A stretch of 64,000 bases of DNA from Tribonema minus (taxonomy: Eukaryota > Sar > Xanthophyceae > Tribonematales > Tribonemataceae), in the NCBI GenBank assembly GCA_017506865.1, contig JAFCMP010000379.1, positions 124,001 through 188,000 of the forward strand, written 5' to 3'. Below are positions 32,309 through 44,100 of this stretch, in pieces. The position numbers and the translations under genes are program-made. Within the stretch, counting starts at the first letter, position 1; every line of letters begins with the position of its first letter. The notes below the pieces were generated by a model, which saw only the letters and a program-made list of their open reading frames with translations, was not told the DNA's origin and did not search any database.

Positions 32309-33337
32309 ATGCCGCAGGACTGTGCACCAGGTTAACAGCACATGTGCCTTACACTACCAAGTAGTAGTAGCTGGTGGGATGGGACTTGTAAATTTGCAGT
32401 TGACCGTTGTGCTGCCGCTCTGGGTGCATGGCATCTGGCATTTTTGAAATTCGGAAATTCGCTGCCGTGTGGTGTTGGAGCAGCAGTCTCTTGAGTCATG
32501 CTGGCTACAGTCATGTGGTGCAGGGCGAGGGCGTATTCTTCAGATAGTTCTGGGCCTCCACATATTTTCTGGGTGTTTCCACGTCGCTCTCTATAGCATG
32601 ATTCCTTTCAGTGCATGCTTGTATTGCCTATCTCTCTTAGTAATCAACTGAACGCTCTCAGCAGGGCAACTCGCTTCTGTATAGTCTTCTCTCCCTGCTC
32701 TGCCTGTGGGACATCCCTGATCTGATCAGTCACTTCCTGACTCCAACAAGCAGCAAATTGACATGCAATGTGTCATGTCTGAAACTAAATGCGCCACGGC
32801 AGTTGTCAGCTGTCAATGATTACCTTACTTTGCGGCAGCTCACACCTTCACGACCCTGAACGCTGCAGCTAAAGACGGTGAACTGCGCAAGATATTGCAC
32901 ATAGACACAGCTACAAATGCAAGGTCACAGCCCAGGTTCCAAGCGCACCCATGTTCTGGGGGGGGCAACTGGTACGCCAAAGTCATTATGTATGCGTAGG
33001 AACTGCTTATAGCCAACAGTCGCATTGTCTATGCTGGTAGTGGGCGATGTGCGTGCACTGGAAGCCTTCAAGTTGGTAAAATGATGTCACTGCATGTAGC
33101 CACCTAGTGTCAACATCTGCAACCAGTGTAGCATGCTATCACTATCGTGTGACCTAGGTACCTTTTGAGATACATCTGCGTGAGCAAAGCAATCATTCAA
33201 ATGATCATCAGTGCTTGATGATGACAGTCTACGTTAAGCACCTTTCCACCCGAGAATTGCTCATTATTCTTGGTGAACATAGAACCACAATGTGACACCA
33301 CCGTTGATCACTCGATTCAGATTGCCAACGGTACTAC

Positions 33338-33460
33338 ATTTTAATGGAAACGAATCGAAAGATCGTAGAGCTCCAGGTGACAAGGTGTGGTTAGCCGCCA
33401 GTGCTTTCCACCAACTTGAATTGAATTACTATAGTCGCTTCTGCTGCAGCAATTTTATCC
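33338..33460 (+). repeat. ~120-bp dispersed repeat, copy 1 (divergent)
   Basis: GGAAACGAATCGAAAGATCG...AGCTCCAGGTGACAAGGTGT...GTTAGCCGCCAGTGC. The same family occurs at 45283, 46215, 48983 and, inverted, at 56633. No target duplications are clear. A faint GDKVWLAAS reading recalls a retroelement integrase tail but is unconfirmed. Confidence 0.65.
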
Positions 33461-34019
33461 ATGAGCGCGATGTGTGTTTGCTGCTTGCTACTAGTTTGCA
33501 ATTTAAGTTGGCAAAAAAATCAAATTTCAGGTGAAAGTGGTCTGAGAACCAAAAAAACATGATCGTAAACGGAGGGAGGGGCCGTCGTTGTGTGGCAGCA
33601 AACAGACTGAAAATCAACATCACAACACTCGCGAGCATAGCACTCGCCGTCTGCTTGCCTGCTATGACGTTTCGGTTCCTTTCTCGACCGTGCGAGCACA
33701 CAATAGGGCTAGGCAACAACAAGGCCGACACGGAAAATGTGCCACCGCCTGGGCCTAATTTGAGTATGCCAGAAAAACACCTCCAGGGGCGCGATGAAGA
33801 TTGGTGCCCGGTACGTCCAGATTTTGGTCCGGTCGGCCTGAGTATACTTATAAGCACATGGCGGTAGGTACACAGTCGTCACATGACACGCAGATTCCGA
33901 ATGATTCAGTATTATAAACTTTGATACTTCGAAGTACTTCGAGGTATATTAACCCTCCTTTTGTGTGCGCTGCGCGAGAATAACCAAAATGTACTCCTTC
34001 AAGTATATGTACACTATAC

Positions 34020-34159
34020 CCCGAGATGCCATTTGGCGGCGGCGGCGTTTGAGTGGTTGTCGTCGCGACACTTTAGACTGTCATACGACATGTAGATTCC
34101 TTACAGCTAGATGCCAATCATCTGGGCTTTTTCGCGCCCTGAGCGAGAATTAATAAAAA
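34020..34159 (+). mobile_element. SINE-like insertion, copy B, perfect 11-bp target duplication
   Basis: Same family as copy A, CCCGAGATGCCATTTGGCGG to GAGCGAGAATTAATAAAAA. Flanked by perfect GTACACTATAC at 34009-34019 and 34160-34170. Confidence 0.85.
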
Positions 34160-34404
34160 GTACACTATACAGTACACCTTCCTGGTGTGAGCTTGTCCTC
34201 TTCATGTTTGAACTGCGCTGCCCAGACGACGCTGCTGCATGCTCCAATCTATTTTTCGGCGCAAGGGCTATGAAGCACGGCTGCAGGACAGGTTGCTGCT
34301 CTGCATGCATTGTATTCATTGAGAAGTTAAAGAGTGTAACGCATCAGCTGGGCGCCTGTTAACCTGCAGCGCTGACAAGGCTTTACAAATCGCTTGTGCG
34401 TGTG

Positions 34405-34480
34405 CAGCCTTGCCAGTGGCTCACAATGTGCTTGTGCAGCCTTGGCTCACAATGTGCTTGTGCAGCCTTGGCTCACAAGC
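34405..34480. repeat. ~26-bp tandem repeat, three copies
   Basis: CTTGTGCAGCCTTGGCTCAC-type units repeated three times, the first with an insertion. No function visible. Confidence 0.8.
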
Positions 34481-35930
34481 AGATCACCTGCAGCCGCATC
34501 TACAAATTGCATGTTATCATATGGCCTGGCCAAGTGCACAGCACTCACGAACATGCTGGCGGACCATGGGTTTGAAGAAGGCCCACACTTTGCACATGTA
34601 GACTTCATGTGTAAAGCAATGTACGAGTCACTCCGACTGGAGCACCGTGACTGCAGTGAGCCATGTGGTGCTAAATGTCAGCGTCAAGGGCGGTGCGCCA
34701 GGCAATTGCGCCAAGTCCGCCGTGACTGCATAGAAACCTCCAAAGAAAATGGCATAAGCCATCATCATGATGAGGTGGCTCTTGTTGTATCACATAGTAT
34801 ACAATCAAGTGTGTGTGAGATTACTATCAGCTGACATTGCAATGTAATGCTGTGGTTTCAGTGCCACTGCTGACACATGTATCATTGTCAGATAGGGTTG
34901 CAAAAAAGCGTATTTTGAAGTTTATTTCTGAGTTCAAGTGCCGCCTTTGTGGTGGACTGTGCTGGGAACCGAGCAGACTCACCACATGCCCCGCAAATAC
35001 GCCCTTTGCGCAGCATACTATGTTGAGGTTTGCTCAAGATGTATGCCTGGTTGCCAAATACGCCCCAAACACGCCGTATCTGTGTGGCCAAATACGTTTT
35101 CGTGCAACCCTACAGTATCAATGCTCACTGGCAGACGCATCGGATGCACAAGCGTTAAACTCTGCATTGTTGCCAATGATGCACAGCCAGCAAGGATGGG
35201 CCTTTTTGATGTCACCTTGCAATATATACATGCATGTACACGGTACATTCAACATACTATAGTAGAGGCTGAACGCAAAGTGATCATCAAAATTATGTCA
35301 ATGTGATTTCCATGCTTTCAAAAGATCTGCCTGCATTGCTGTTGACTCAGTGTTGAGGCTCTTCGTTTTGCGCACCCAACGATTTTTTTCTCACCTCTTG
35401 AAAAATTCAAAGGCAACTTAAAGAATTGATGATAACTTGAAGTTACTCACTGGAAGCTCCACCGTTCACCTGAACGCAAGTAAATTCAATCAAATCTTCT
35501 CATGTAACCAGACGGCATCAACATTTGTGCACTGCCCAGTTGTTTCAATTTGAGAAACACGGTATGCAGTCCACCCTCGAAGTTGTTGTCGTCTTTGTTG
35601 GGGACTCTTAGTAACCCCAGAAAGGTTGCAAAAGCTTCAATCTCCGGCGCTGCAAGACGGCGAGAGCCTGCTTCAGCGGGTGACTAGTTTTGTCAGAGGA
35701 TGCGATGATTCACAGGTTCCTAGTTCGCTTTGTTTTCAGTTGTTCTTCAACTCCCATTTGAAGTTGTGTACTTGAAGTTGTATATTATGTCCTGGACCGC
35801 ATGGGCTGCGCGCACGATAAATCGGGCTTGCAATAACGAAATCTACGGAGGGGCCGGCGGTTCGGCGCTGGCCGGCGAGTTTGTGTCAACTCAACTCTCG
35901 TGGTTTGCCTTCTCGAAGGATGTGGCGATG

Positions 35931-36022
35931 GAGAACCGAAGGAGAACGGCGGCGGCCGCTACGCATCCACTGCTCGACCCATCGCTGGTGCAGCGCATCC
36001 TGACCTCCTGCGCCCAACCGTG
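35931..36022 (+). CDS. Probable N-terminus of the ankyrin protein in a shifted frame
   Basis: ATG at 35931 reads MENRRRTAAAATHPLLDPSL-VQRILT, an F-box-like start, then hits TGA. The next frame continues at once as LRPTVMIRSTCHEFRNAV, which fits the same domain. One extra or missing base near 36005 separates them. Confidence 0.5.
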
Positions 36023-37240
36023 ATGATCCGAAGCACATGCCACGAATTCAGGAACGCTGTACCTCCTGCAGACGCTAGGAAGCAGCAGGAGCATGGCACG
36101 GAGCACATCACGGTGGCGGCGGATGCTGTTTCCAGCGCCGATCTCATCAACTGGGCGGTGCACAACGGCCTGGATCCGGAGGTGGCGCAGGAGTCGTGCA
36201 TCTGGTACGGCGACCTGGACGGCCTGCAGCTGGTTCGCTCGCTCCACAATCTGCCGCTATCTGGGGCGTACTGTGCGAGCGCTGCCTCAGACGGCCTCTT
36301 GGACATGCTGATGTGGCTGAGGCAGAGCGGTCGCCCTTGCGGCCAGCATGTGTGCTCAGGCGCTGCAGCCGCTGGGCACCTCCATGTCCTGCAGTGGGCG
36401 CGTGCCAACGGGTGCCCATGGGGGGACGAGGGGTTGACGTGTGCACGCGCTGCGCTGCATGGTCATCTTCAAGTGCTGCAGTGGGCCCGTGCCAATGGGT
36501 GCCGCTGGGACATGGAGACCTGCGAGTTAGACGCAAACGGAGGGCACCTGGATGTGCTGCAGTGGGCCCGCGCAAACGGGTGTCCTTGGCACTCGTTCGT
36601 GTGCAACATATCTGCTGCCAAAGGGCACATTCATATGCTCCAGTGGGCTCACGCCAATGGGTGCCCCTGGGACGCGTTCACATGCGTATCCGCAGCTCAG
36701 GGAGGGCAATTGGAGGCGCTGCAGTGGGCGTGTGCCAACGGGTGCCCCTGGGACGAGCGGACATGCTCCTCTGCTGCGGCTGAAGGTCGCTTGGAGGTGC
36801 TGCAGCGGGCTCGTGCCAGCGGGTGCCCTTGGGACGCCGCCGTGTGCAGCCAGGCAGCAGAGTACGGGCATCTGCACGTGCTGCAGTGGGCCCGCGCCGA
36901 TGGGTGTCCTTGGGACGCCGCCGTGTGCAGCAAGGCAGCAGAAAACGGGCATCTGCACGTGCTGCAGTGGGCCCGCGCCAATGGGTGCCCCTGGGACGAG
37001 GATGTGTGCAACAAGGCCGCAGAGCACGGACATCTCGAGGTGCTGCGGTGGGCACGCGACAACGGCTGCCCTTGGAGTCCAGAGACATACAATGCAGCCG
37101 CAGGGGCAGGCCATTTAGAGATCCTGCAGTGGGCTCGAGCCAACGGGTGCGCGTGGGACGTCAATACAGTCATCATGTCTGCGAGGCGCCACAGGCACTG
37201 GGAGGTGCTGGAGTGGGCAGAACAATCGGTGGCCACATGA
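36023..37240 (+). CDS. Ankyrin-type repeat protein with 27-residue AN-GCPWD repeats
   Basis: A single-exon frame from ATG 36023 to TGA 37240 (405 codons; open upstream to 35900). After a short F-box-like segment (MIRSTCHEFRNAV) and a linker (SCIWYGDLDGLQLVRSLHNL) come about eleven repeats of consensus AAxxGHLxVLQWARANGCPW-DxxxC. This family is abundant in algae, oomycetes and their giant viruses. It is a helix-turn-helix protein-interaction solenoid, and the F-box-like N-terminus suggests a substrate adaptor (inference). Adjacent repeats are near-identical in DNA, e.g. 36900 and 36970, showing recent unit duplication. The true start probably lies at 35931, out of frame by one base. Confidence 0.85.
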   Translation: MIRSTCHEFRNAVPPADARKQQEHGTEHITVAADAVSSADLINWAVHNGLDPEVAQESCIWYGDLDGLQLVRSLHNLPLSGAYCASAASDGLLDMLMWLRQSGRPCGQHVCSGAAAAGHLHVLQWARANGCPWGDEGLTCARAALHGHLQVLQWARANGCRWDMETCELDANGGHLDVLQWARANGCPWHSFVCNISAAKGHIHMLQWAHANGCPWDAFTCVSAAQGGQLEALQWACANGCPWDERTCSSAAAEGRLEVLQRARASGCPWDAAVCSQAAEYGHLHVLQWARADGCPWDAAVCSKAAENGHLHVLQWARANGCPWDEDVCNKAAEHGHLEVLRWARDNGCPWSPETYNAAAGAGHLEILQWARANGCAWDVNTVIMSARRHRHWEVLEWAEQSVAT

Positions 37241-37283
37241 TGCTCCACAGGGCTGATCAGGTGACTACTCACACAGTTCTCTG

Positions 37284-37288
37284 TGTAA
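37284..37288 (+). promoter_or_regulatory. TGTAA, candidate poly(A) signal of the ankyrin gene
   Basis: Begins 44 nt after the TGA at 37240, the usual spacing for the chlorophyte signal. Confidence 0.4.
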
Positions 37289-37410
37289 ACCACCCATGCC
37301 TTGCCATTTTCATGCGGTGACTGTACTAGTAAGGCGACAATGCACAGCAGAGCGTGTGAGCGCGCGCAGACTTGGCAAGCCTGTTTGTGTACGTGTGCGT
37401 AGCGCGCCAG

Positions 37411-37495
37411 TTGCAGGACCTGTACTGGCTCCTGTTGTCGCTGCTGTTCCTCCGCGTAGCCGTGCCGTCTTTGGCGGTATTTGGCTATTCCGTTA
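37411..37495 (+). CDS. Candidate exon of a small membrane protein
   Basis: After acceptor GCGCGCCAG it reads LQDLYWLLLSLLFLRVAVPS-LAVFGYS, one hydrophobic helix. A GTTAAGT follows as possible donor. The exit phase does not fit the next candidate exon, so the link is tentative. Confidence 0.3.
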
Positions 37496-37947
37496 AGTAT
37501 GCTACATATAGCTTTGGTCCTCTCAATGGTGCGCAATTTCTCCCTGGCTCTGATTCTGGATGCAAATGTGCTCGCAATGCCTGGAGCGCGTCAGCACCCA
37601 GTACTTCCACAAATTAGATAGCATATCGATAATACATAATGAATGATTACATTATGGGCACATGCAGGTGTAGTCTAGAGGATCTGCTTGTGCGCAGGTG
37701 TTGTACCCAGCAGTAGCGCACCAGCTGCACTGCGCAAATCCTAGGAGCTGCTGCTGTTGCATCCAGCACTAGTGCACCAGCTGCATTGCACAAATCTGCT
37801 GGGCATCGCATCAGGATGGCTACTAGTAAGCCGTGTAGGGAGCGCCCGCTCCTTCACACTTGGTTTTAAGCCGTGTAGCGATCACCCCCTCCGTCACACT
37901 TAGCTCTGTCATATTCGGTGCCCCCTTTCTGTTTTCTGCAAAACCAG

Positions 37948-38083
37948 GTCACGTGCATTCTCCGGCGGGGGGTTCCTGGTGGGCAGCAAGCGGAAGGGGG
38001 TGATGACGATACCCTGGTATCCGCTACTAGTACTGGTGTACTGGGGCATCTATATCGGGGGGGCTGGCAGTTTGCTTGCGTGA
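37948..38083 (+). CDS. Candidate terminal exon of a small membrane protein
   Basis: A good acceptor (TTTCTGTTTTCTGCAAAACCAG), then SRAFSGGGFLVGSKRKGVMT and IPWYPLLVLVYWGIYIGGAG with stop TGA at 38081. It reads as a basic loop plus a C-terminal TM helix. No family recognised. Confidence 0.4.
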
Positions 38084-40119
38084 CTGCGGCCGCGGTAGAA
38101 TGGAGCTGGATTTGCAGGCGACAGGGCAGTGACCAGCGGTGGAGAGTCAACTTGAAGATGACCAAGGAGCAGGTAACATCAATGCAGTACCTGCAATTCC
38201 AGTTCGTGCATTCCGTTTATTACTATCGATCAATCAGCTGTACAGGACCAGGTTAACGCCTGGGTCTTCTGGGCCTATGTGCTGCATGGCCGAACGTAGC
38301 GGCCTAGAATGTTAACATACCGCAAGGTGTGATGCGGTGTGCAGTGATGCAATCGTGTGGTTCGTAGTACTTGAGATGTGTAGGCCTTTTGTCTCGAGCA
38401 CGTTGTGACACAAACGTTGATTTGCGTCAGCTGCACAGTCCATGAGCCAGTGACAACCTGTTGCATGGATACAGGGACATCATGAGTACAACTCCACTGA
38501 CACACTTTTAAAAATGAATTATTGCTTGATGTTGGAGCAGAAAATCACATGAGCGATGTCGCAAACCTTTAAAAGTGTATCGCGATGCAGCTTGCGGGGT
38601 ACAGATTTGCTGTCGGCGCCTCACACGGCAGCATCGAATGAAAATGACGCATCATCGAGCATGCCTTCCAAGGCGGGCAAGAGGCGTTTATTGAAACTCG
38701 CAACTGCATGGGATACCAGAGGCAAATGCAGCGCCTGATTCAATGCAGCGCCTAATTCAATGCAGCGCCAAATTCAAGTAGGTTGCAGCAGCTCTCAGCA
38801 TGTCAGTACTGCCAAGTACACAGGCTTTCTGTGCTTATGTTACATGATACATTCAGGCCTCCTTGTGGTGTGTATTGGCCTGAGAAGCTTGCAGCAGGTG
38901 TATGCCCGCTGTGTGTGCCAGTGCATTAGCGCTCTTCAAACCACCTACAATTTACAGTCAAGAGAACTCATCCGTGAAATACAGTCGTCAGAACTCGATG
39001 AACGCGATGTTCACATCGTTTACATGAATGCCGTCTTGCATTTGTGTGCAGGCAGCGGGGGATCACAAGGGCTCCACAGCAGCAGCAAATCTCAACATGT
39101 GCCGGACCATTAATACAGCGCTGTTGGCACCAATGTGAAATGCAGTGAACAGAACACAAGATGGCATTTGCACTCCTGCTGCTGTGTTGAGCTGCATGAC
39201 TTGTGCCTCAGAGCAGGTGCATACACATGTTATGTAGCCACTTTACTCCGCACGTTCAGAGCACGGCGTGTGTGTGTTTTGGCCTTGATGTTTGATGCGT
39301 CAGCTGCCACTGCGGCAGCTTCCCTACATACATGCTGTGGCCATGCCAAAGATTGCGCCCATTATCAAAAGGGCTGTGGAATCATGGATGATACTTTAGC
39401 AGTTAATGCAATGCTGGGCCTCGTCAGCACTGCTCGCACTCAGTGCACTCTCCAGCGCACTGAGCTGCACTTTGCACTGTACTTCGTAGATGCACCATTA
39501 TGTGCCGCACCATTAGCATAGCACCGCAGACATCGCGCGTTTGCACCATGCAAGACATGCATGTATTCACACGTTGTCTGCAGCACAATGACCTCCTGTT
39601 GCATCCTTGGATTGCACCGGTTTTCTCTAGTTAGTGATGCCAGGGATTTTGAAATGCTTGATAATGTCCAGGCATGAAGCGTTGTTTTGGCACACTGAAT
39701 TTGGCAGGTGGTGGCTGCTCATCAAGTGAATGAAAGTGGTAAGGCTCAGTTTCTGTTGATGTTTCTCAATGGATTCTCAGCAACAGCAAATCAGTCTGTG
39801 TGCAAGTCATTGGATTCGCAGGCTTCCAATAGAGAGCTTCGTGTCGAACTGCTTGTGCCCCTTAAAGGTGCCTCTGTGGCGGCAAGTGCAAAAATTTTCA
39901 CCCCCCCCAATGCATTGTCTGTTCAAAATGAAAGTTGGCAAGATCAACTGCAACTTCCAGTTCTGAAGTTGCTCACTTTGAAGTTGTGCAGGAGCTTGTC
40001 TGTCTTTTGTGTAGCAGCTACGATATGTAAACATTGCTGCAAGACGCCTACATTGTGCCAGCGCAACGCACATCAGCAGCAGCGACAGCGCTCGGACCGG
40101 TAGACACAAGCACAGTATC
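38084..40119. other. Gene-free spacer before the GYF-domain gene
   Basis: Several open frames of 100-130 codons exist on both strands but none has recognisable motifs, consistent codon use or paired splice sites. The part next to 40120 should hold the promoter of the GYF-domain gene; no TATA box or other element stands out. Confidence 0.5.
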
Positions 40120-40288
40120 ATGAAAGGAGCAACTGTGATTTGTACAGCGTTGGCTGCCTGCGGCACCGTTGCAGCATCAGCAGCCAGTGGTGGCTGGTTT
40201 GTGCTGATTCCAGATGGCAGACCACCACAAGGGCCCTACTCGGTGCAGCAGCTGAACGAGTGGGTTGGGCAAGGAGTTCTGCCTCCAG
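40120..40288 (+). CDS. Exon 1 of the GYF-domain gene
   Basis: ATG at 40120; MKGATVICTALAACGTVAAS then the core of a GYF-like fold with Trp, the QGPYS turn and NEWVGQG helix. Donor CCAG/GTGAGG. Exon 2 adds DAKVQAGRGAYPQRLGDVLA, completing the usual GYF/DUF4339-like end. Confidence 0.7.
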
Positions 40289-41114
40289 GTGAGGCAGCCA
40301 CGTGCTTCAACATTCGGTCCCCGTTAACGCTGACTGTGAGCTGCAATTTGTGCTTATATGCCTGGCTTTGAGAAGGCAATGCAGTTGGCGTGTGGGAGCT
40401 GATGTGTGCTTCAACATTCAGGTCAACACGTGTATGGCTCGAGTGACAAGTTCTCTCCTGCAAATTACTGCAGTCGGCGATTCGAATCATTGGAATGGAG
40501 ATGTGCAACTTTGCATGCATGGCTCTTACTTATTTGCTTGGCGCTTGTTTTCCATGATGCAAATGAGATGTTGTCTTTGTATGTCAACATCGTATGACCA
40601 TTGCATGCAGGCCAAGGTTCTGTCTTTGAGAGCAGAATAAATACTATCTTGTATATATTGTGCTGTGCTGACAGTTCAGTCGCACATTGCCGGTATGGCC
40701 TTGGCAGGCAGTCATGTGACCGAAGGGCAATGCAACTCGGCCCCCGAGCATTGCAATCGTCCTCTGCACCACTCCAGCTGCGAAAAGCACGCTCGCTCAC
40801 TCGAAACCCTTTGCAGGTTGTTTGGCAACAAATGTTGCAGGAGACAAGAGCATACAGCACAAGGGCACTGGCGGTGTAACACGCTGCCAGGTACACGCAT
40901 TCAGTCTTGCAGTCTTGCACCGCCTGCCCCCACAGCGCCCTTGACCACATCGATCTCTGAGCACTGTGCCATCATCTTTAGCTGCGCGCTGAAACGCCGC
41001 CGTCAATCGCCCGCGCTCACGATGCAGACGCAAAGGTGCAGGCGGGTCGCGGCGCATACCCGCAGCGGCTCGGCGATGTCCTAGCAGAGGCGAGCTCTGC
41101 TGTGGCTGGCAGCG

Positions 41115-41146
<32 letters not shown>

Positions 41147-44100
41147 TGGGGTGGGGGGGACGCGACCAGCGAGGAGGAGGAGCCGCGGCGGCAGCAGCCG
41201 TCGATGCAGCGACGGCAGCAGGGCTGGGGTACGTGTGTATCTGTGCATGTTGACGGGGGGGGAGTGCGCACAGTGTGGCTTGCGCATGCGCGCGGACTGC
41301 GCGCAGCAGAATTCAAATTTTATCAAACCACATGGAAGTAGTGATGATCTCTTTGGCGAGCATTATCAGGCGTGCTTGGTAGGATGGCGGGAGCAGCAGG
41401 GGCTGCGGCAGCAGCGCCCTAGCTGGGCGGGCAGGGAAGGGCGATGAGGCCCAGCGCGAGCAGGCATGCACGCATTGAAGAACTACGTCAGCATAAATTC
41501 TGCCATACCGAGCCCTGCTTCGTGCTGTTGGCGCATGATTGTGAGAGGTGGCAACGCGAGCAAGGAGGATGATGAGGCGTGGCGCAAGAATGCATGCACA
41601 TACATACAGACCGCCATATACGGAGCGCTGCTTCATCAGCACTGGTTTTGTCGCACTGGCGCTTCATCGTGACAAGCGGCAACGAGAGCAAGGAGCACGA
41701 CGAGGCGTGGCGCGAACATACATACATTGAAGTATCATGTCAGCATACATACATACCACCATACCGAGCGCTGCCTCATTAGCGCTGCTTCATGGCGTTG
41801 ATGCATGATTATGACAGACGGCAATGAGAGCGAGGAGGACGACGAGGCATGGCGCGAGCATACATAACCCTGCTTAGTATCATGTCGGCATACATACATA
41901 ATGAGCGCTGCTTCACACCGCTCCATAATGAGCGCTGCTTCACTAGCGCTGCTGCATGGCGTTGACGCATGATTGTGATAGGCGGCAATGAGAGCGAGGA
42001 GGACGACGAGGCATGGCGCGAGCATACATAACCCTGCTTAGTATCATGTCGGCATACATACATAATGAGCGCTGCTTCACACCGCTCCATAATGAGCGCT
42101 GCTTCACTAGCGCTGCTGCATGGCGTTGACGCATGATTGTGATAGGCGGCAATGACAGCGAGGAGGACGACGATGCGTGGCGCGAGCGCCTGCGGCGCAA
42201 CACGACATGCGCGCTTGAATCGTGCCGGCATACATGCATACTGTCATACTGAGCGCTGCTTCATGGCGTTGACGCATGATTGTGACAGGCGGCAATGAGA
42301 GCGAGGAGGACGACGAGGCGTGGCGCGAGCGCCTGCGGCGCCAGGCCTACGGCGCGCCGACGGGGGTCGTGGAGGGGGGCCGGCTGGCAGGGTCGGTGGC
42401 AGCGCTCAAGGGCTCCATGCTGGGCATGCTAGGTAGGTAAAACTTCCTCAAGCACTTCAGAAATTACCTTGAAGTTGCTGTGACGTGCACTATGATGGTG
42501 TGCAGTGGAAGCATTGGCCATGGGCTCTCAGTGCACGGCATTGAGCGCACTTGTTGCACGCGCGGAGGGGGCCATTTCGCTGACGCTGACTGAGTTCAGG
42601 CGCCTCTACTTTTTCTTCCCGGAAGTTTGCATCGATGTGTATGTACTTTTTATAATTCTCGCGCAGGGCGCGACAAAGCTCAGATGAATGGCATCTCACT
42701 TGAAGCTGTACGGAATCTACATGTCGTGTGAGTCTGAAAGTGTATCAAAGACAACTACTCAAACGCCGCCGCCGCCAAATGGCATCTCGGGATCCTCCCC
42801 TACGTCCTCCTCCATGTGCCCTGTGTATGTACTTCTTCTAGTCTACATATGCTGATGCACATTGAAAGCATTGGTTACGGGTTTTTTCAAGCACAGCGCA
42901 TTGAGAGCTCTGTGGCGAGCGCGCAAGGAGGCGTTTTGCTGTGCTTATGCGCCAATGCTGCTGTGAGGTGTACAGCGCGCACTGTCGATTCACTCCTGAG
43001 CAAGTGATAACGTACATCAGTTCCGTTGCGCACGCTCGTGTGTTTTTATGTATACACAGTGCAGCGTACATTATGATGCCGGGTGGTACTTCAGACTGTA
43101 TCAAGTGGTATACATGAACGTCCATCACATACACTCTTTTGTCTATAGTATTCGCTTCCGACAATGGGGGCACTTAAAAAGCGCTCATCAAACGCTCAAA
43201 AAGCCCCCCAACATGGAGCGTGCGCCCTCAGACGACACTGCCACAGGCCCGCATTATGCATGCGAGCACACCCATATATGAAAGAAATTCACTACTACAC
43301 ATGCATAGTAAGCGCGTGCTAGGACCAATCTTTCCTTTAGTATACTTCGCCACTCGACATAACCCATCAAAACGTCCATCCTTGATCAGGAATGGGGGGG
43401 TCCCCTCTCGCGCGGAGCCCCCCCCCCCCCAAGACCCCCCCCGTCCGGCCCCCCTCGCCAGCGGCCGCAGGGACCTCAGGGCCAGCAGGGGGCGTGGCAG
43501 CAGGGGCCATGCATAGTAAGCGTGCGCTAGGGACAACCTGAAGTCGGTATCCTTCACAGCTGAACATTAGACTACCTATTGGTCTATTTGTCCTACCATC
43601 AGGAATGGGGGGGTCCAAGCGCTCCAGGCGCCCCCCCCCTCCCGCGCGGAGGCCCCCCCCCACAAGACCCCCCCCGTCTGGCCCCCCTCGCCAGCGGGCG
43701 CAGGGGCCACAGGCCCAACAAGGGGGGTGGCAGCAGGGACCGCCTCCGCCGCCGCCGCCGCCACCACCAGCGGAGGATGTGCCCTATGACGTGAGTCAAA
43801 ACTGGACTGAATGACTGCAAGCTCGGGCTGCGCCGAGGTTGCTCGTTGATGGGCTGATGGTTTGGTGCTTTCACGAAATCAGATAGGATACATATGTAGT
43901 GCGAGTTTGCATGGGAGGCGTCAGTTGGTGCTGTTGTTTGAGTTGAGGTTTTGTTTGTCGTGAGTGAAGAGTGGACTGAATGACTTTGAGCATGGACACA
44001 GGAGGGCTGCCTCGTGGTTGCTCGTAAATGAGCTGACGTGTCTGCTTGTCAAAAATCAGATTGATGCACAAGTACATGGCGCGAGTTGGAGTGGAAGGGG

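Noticed and set aside
40665-41084. 139-codon open frame in intron 1 of the GYF gene
   Set aside because: Low-complexity and incompatible with the phase-supported exon 2 in another frame.
41540-42290. CRISPR or satellite array
   Set aside because: The repeated unit is the edge of an adjacent exon and copies decay progressively; spacers are not unique inserts.
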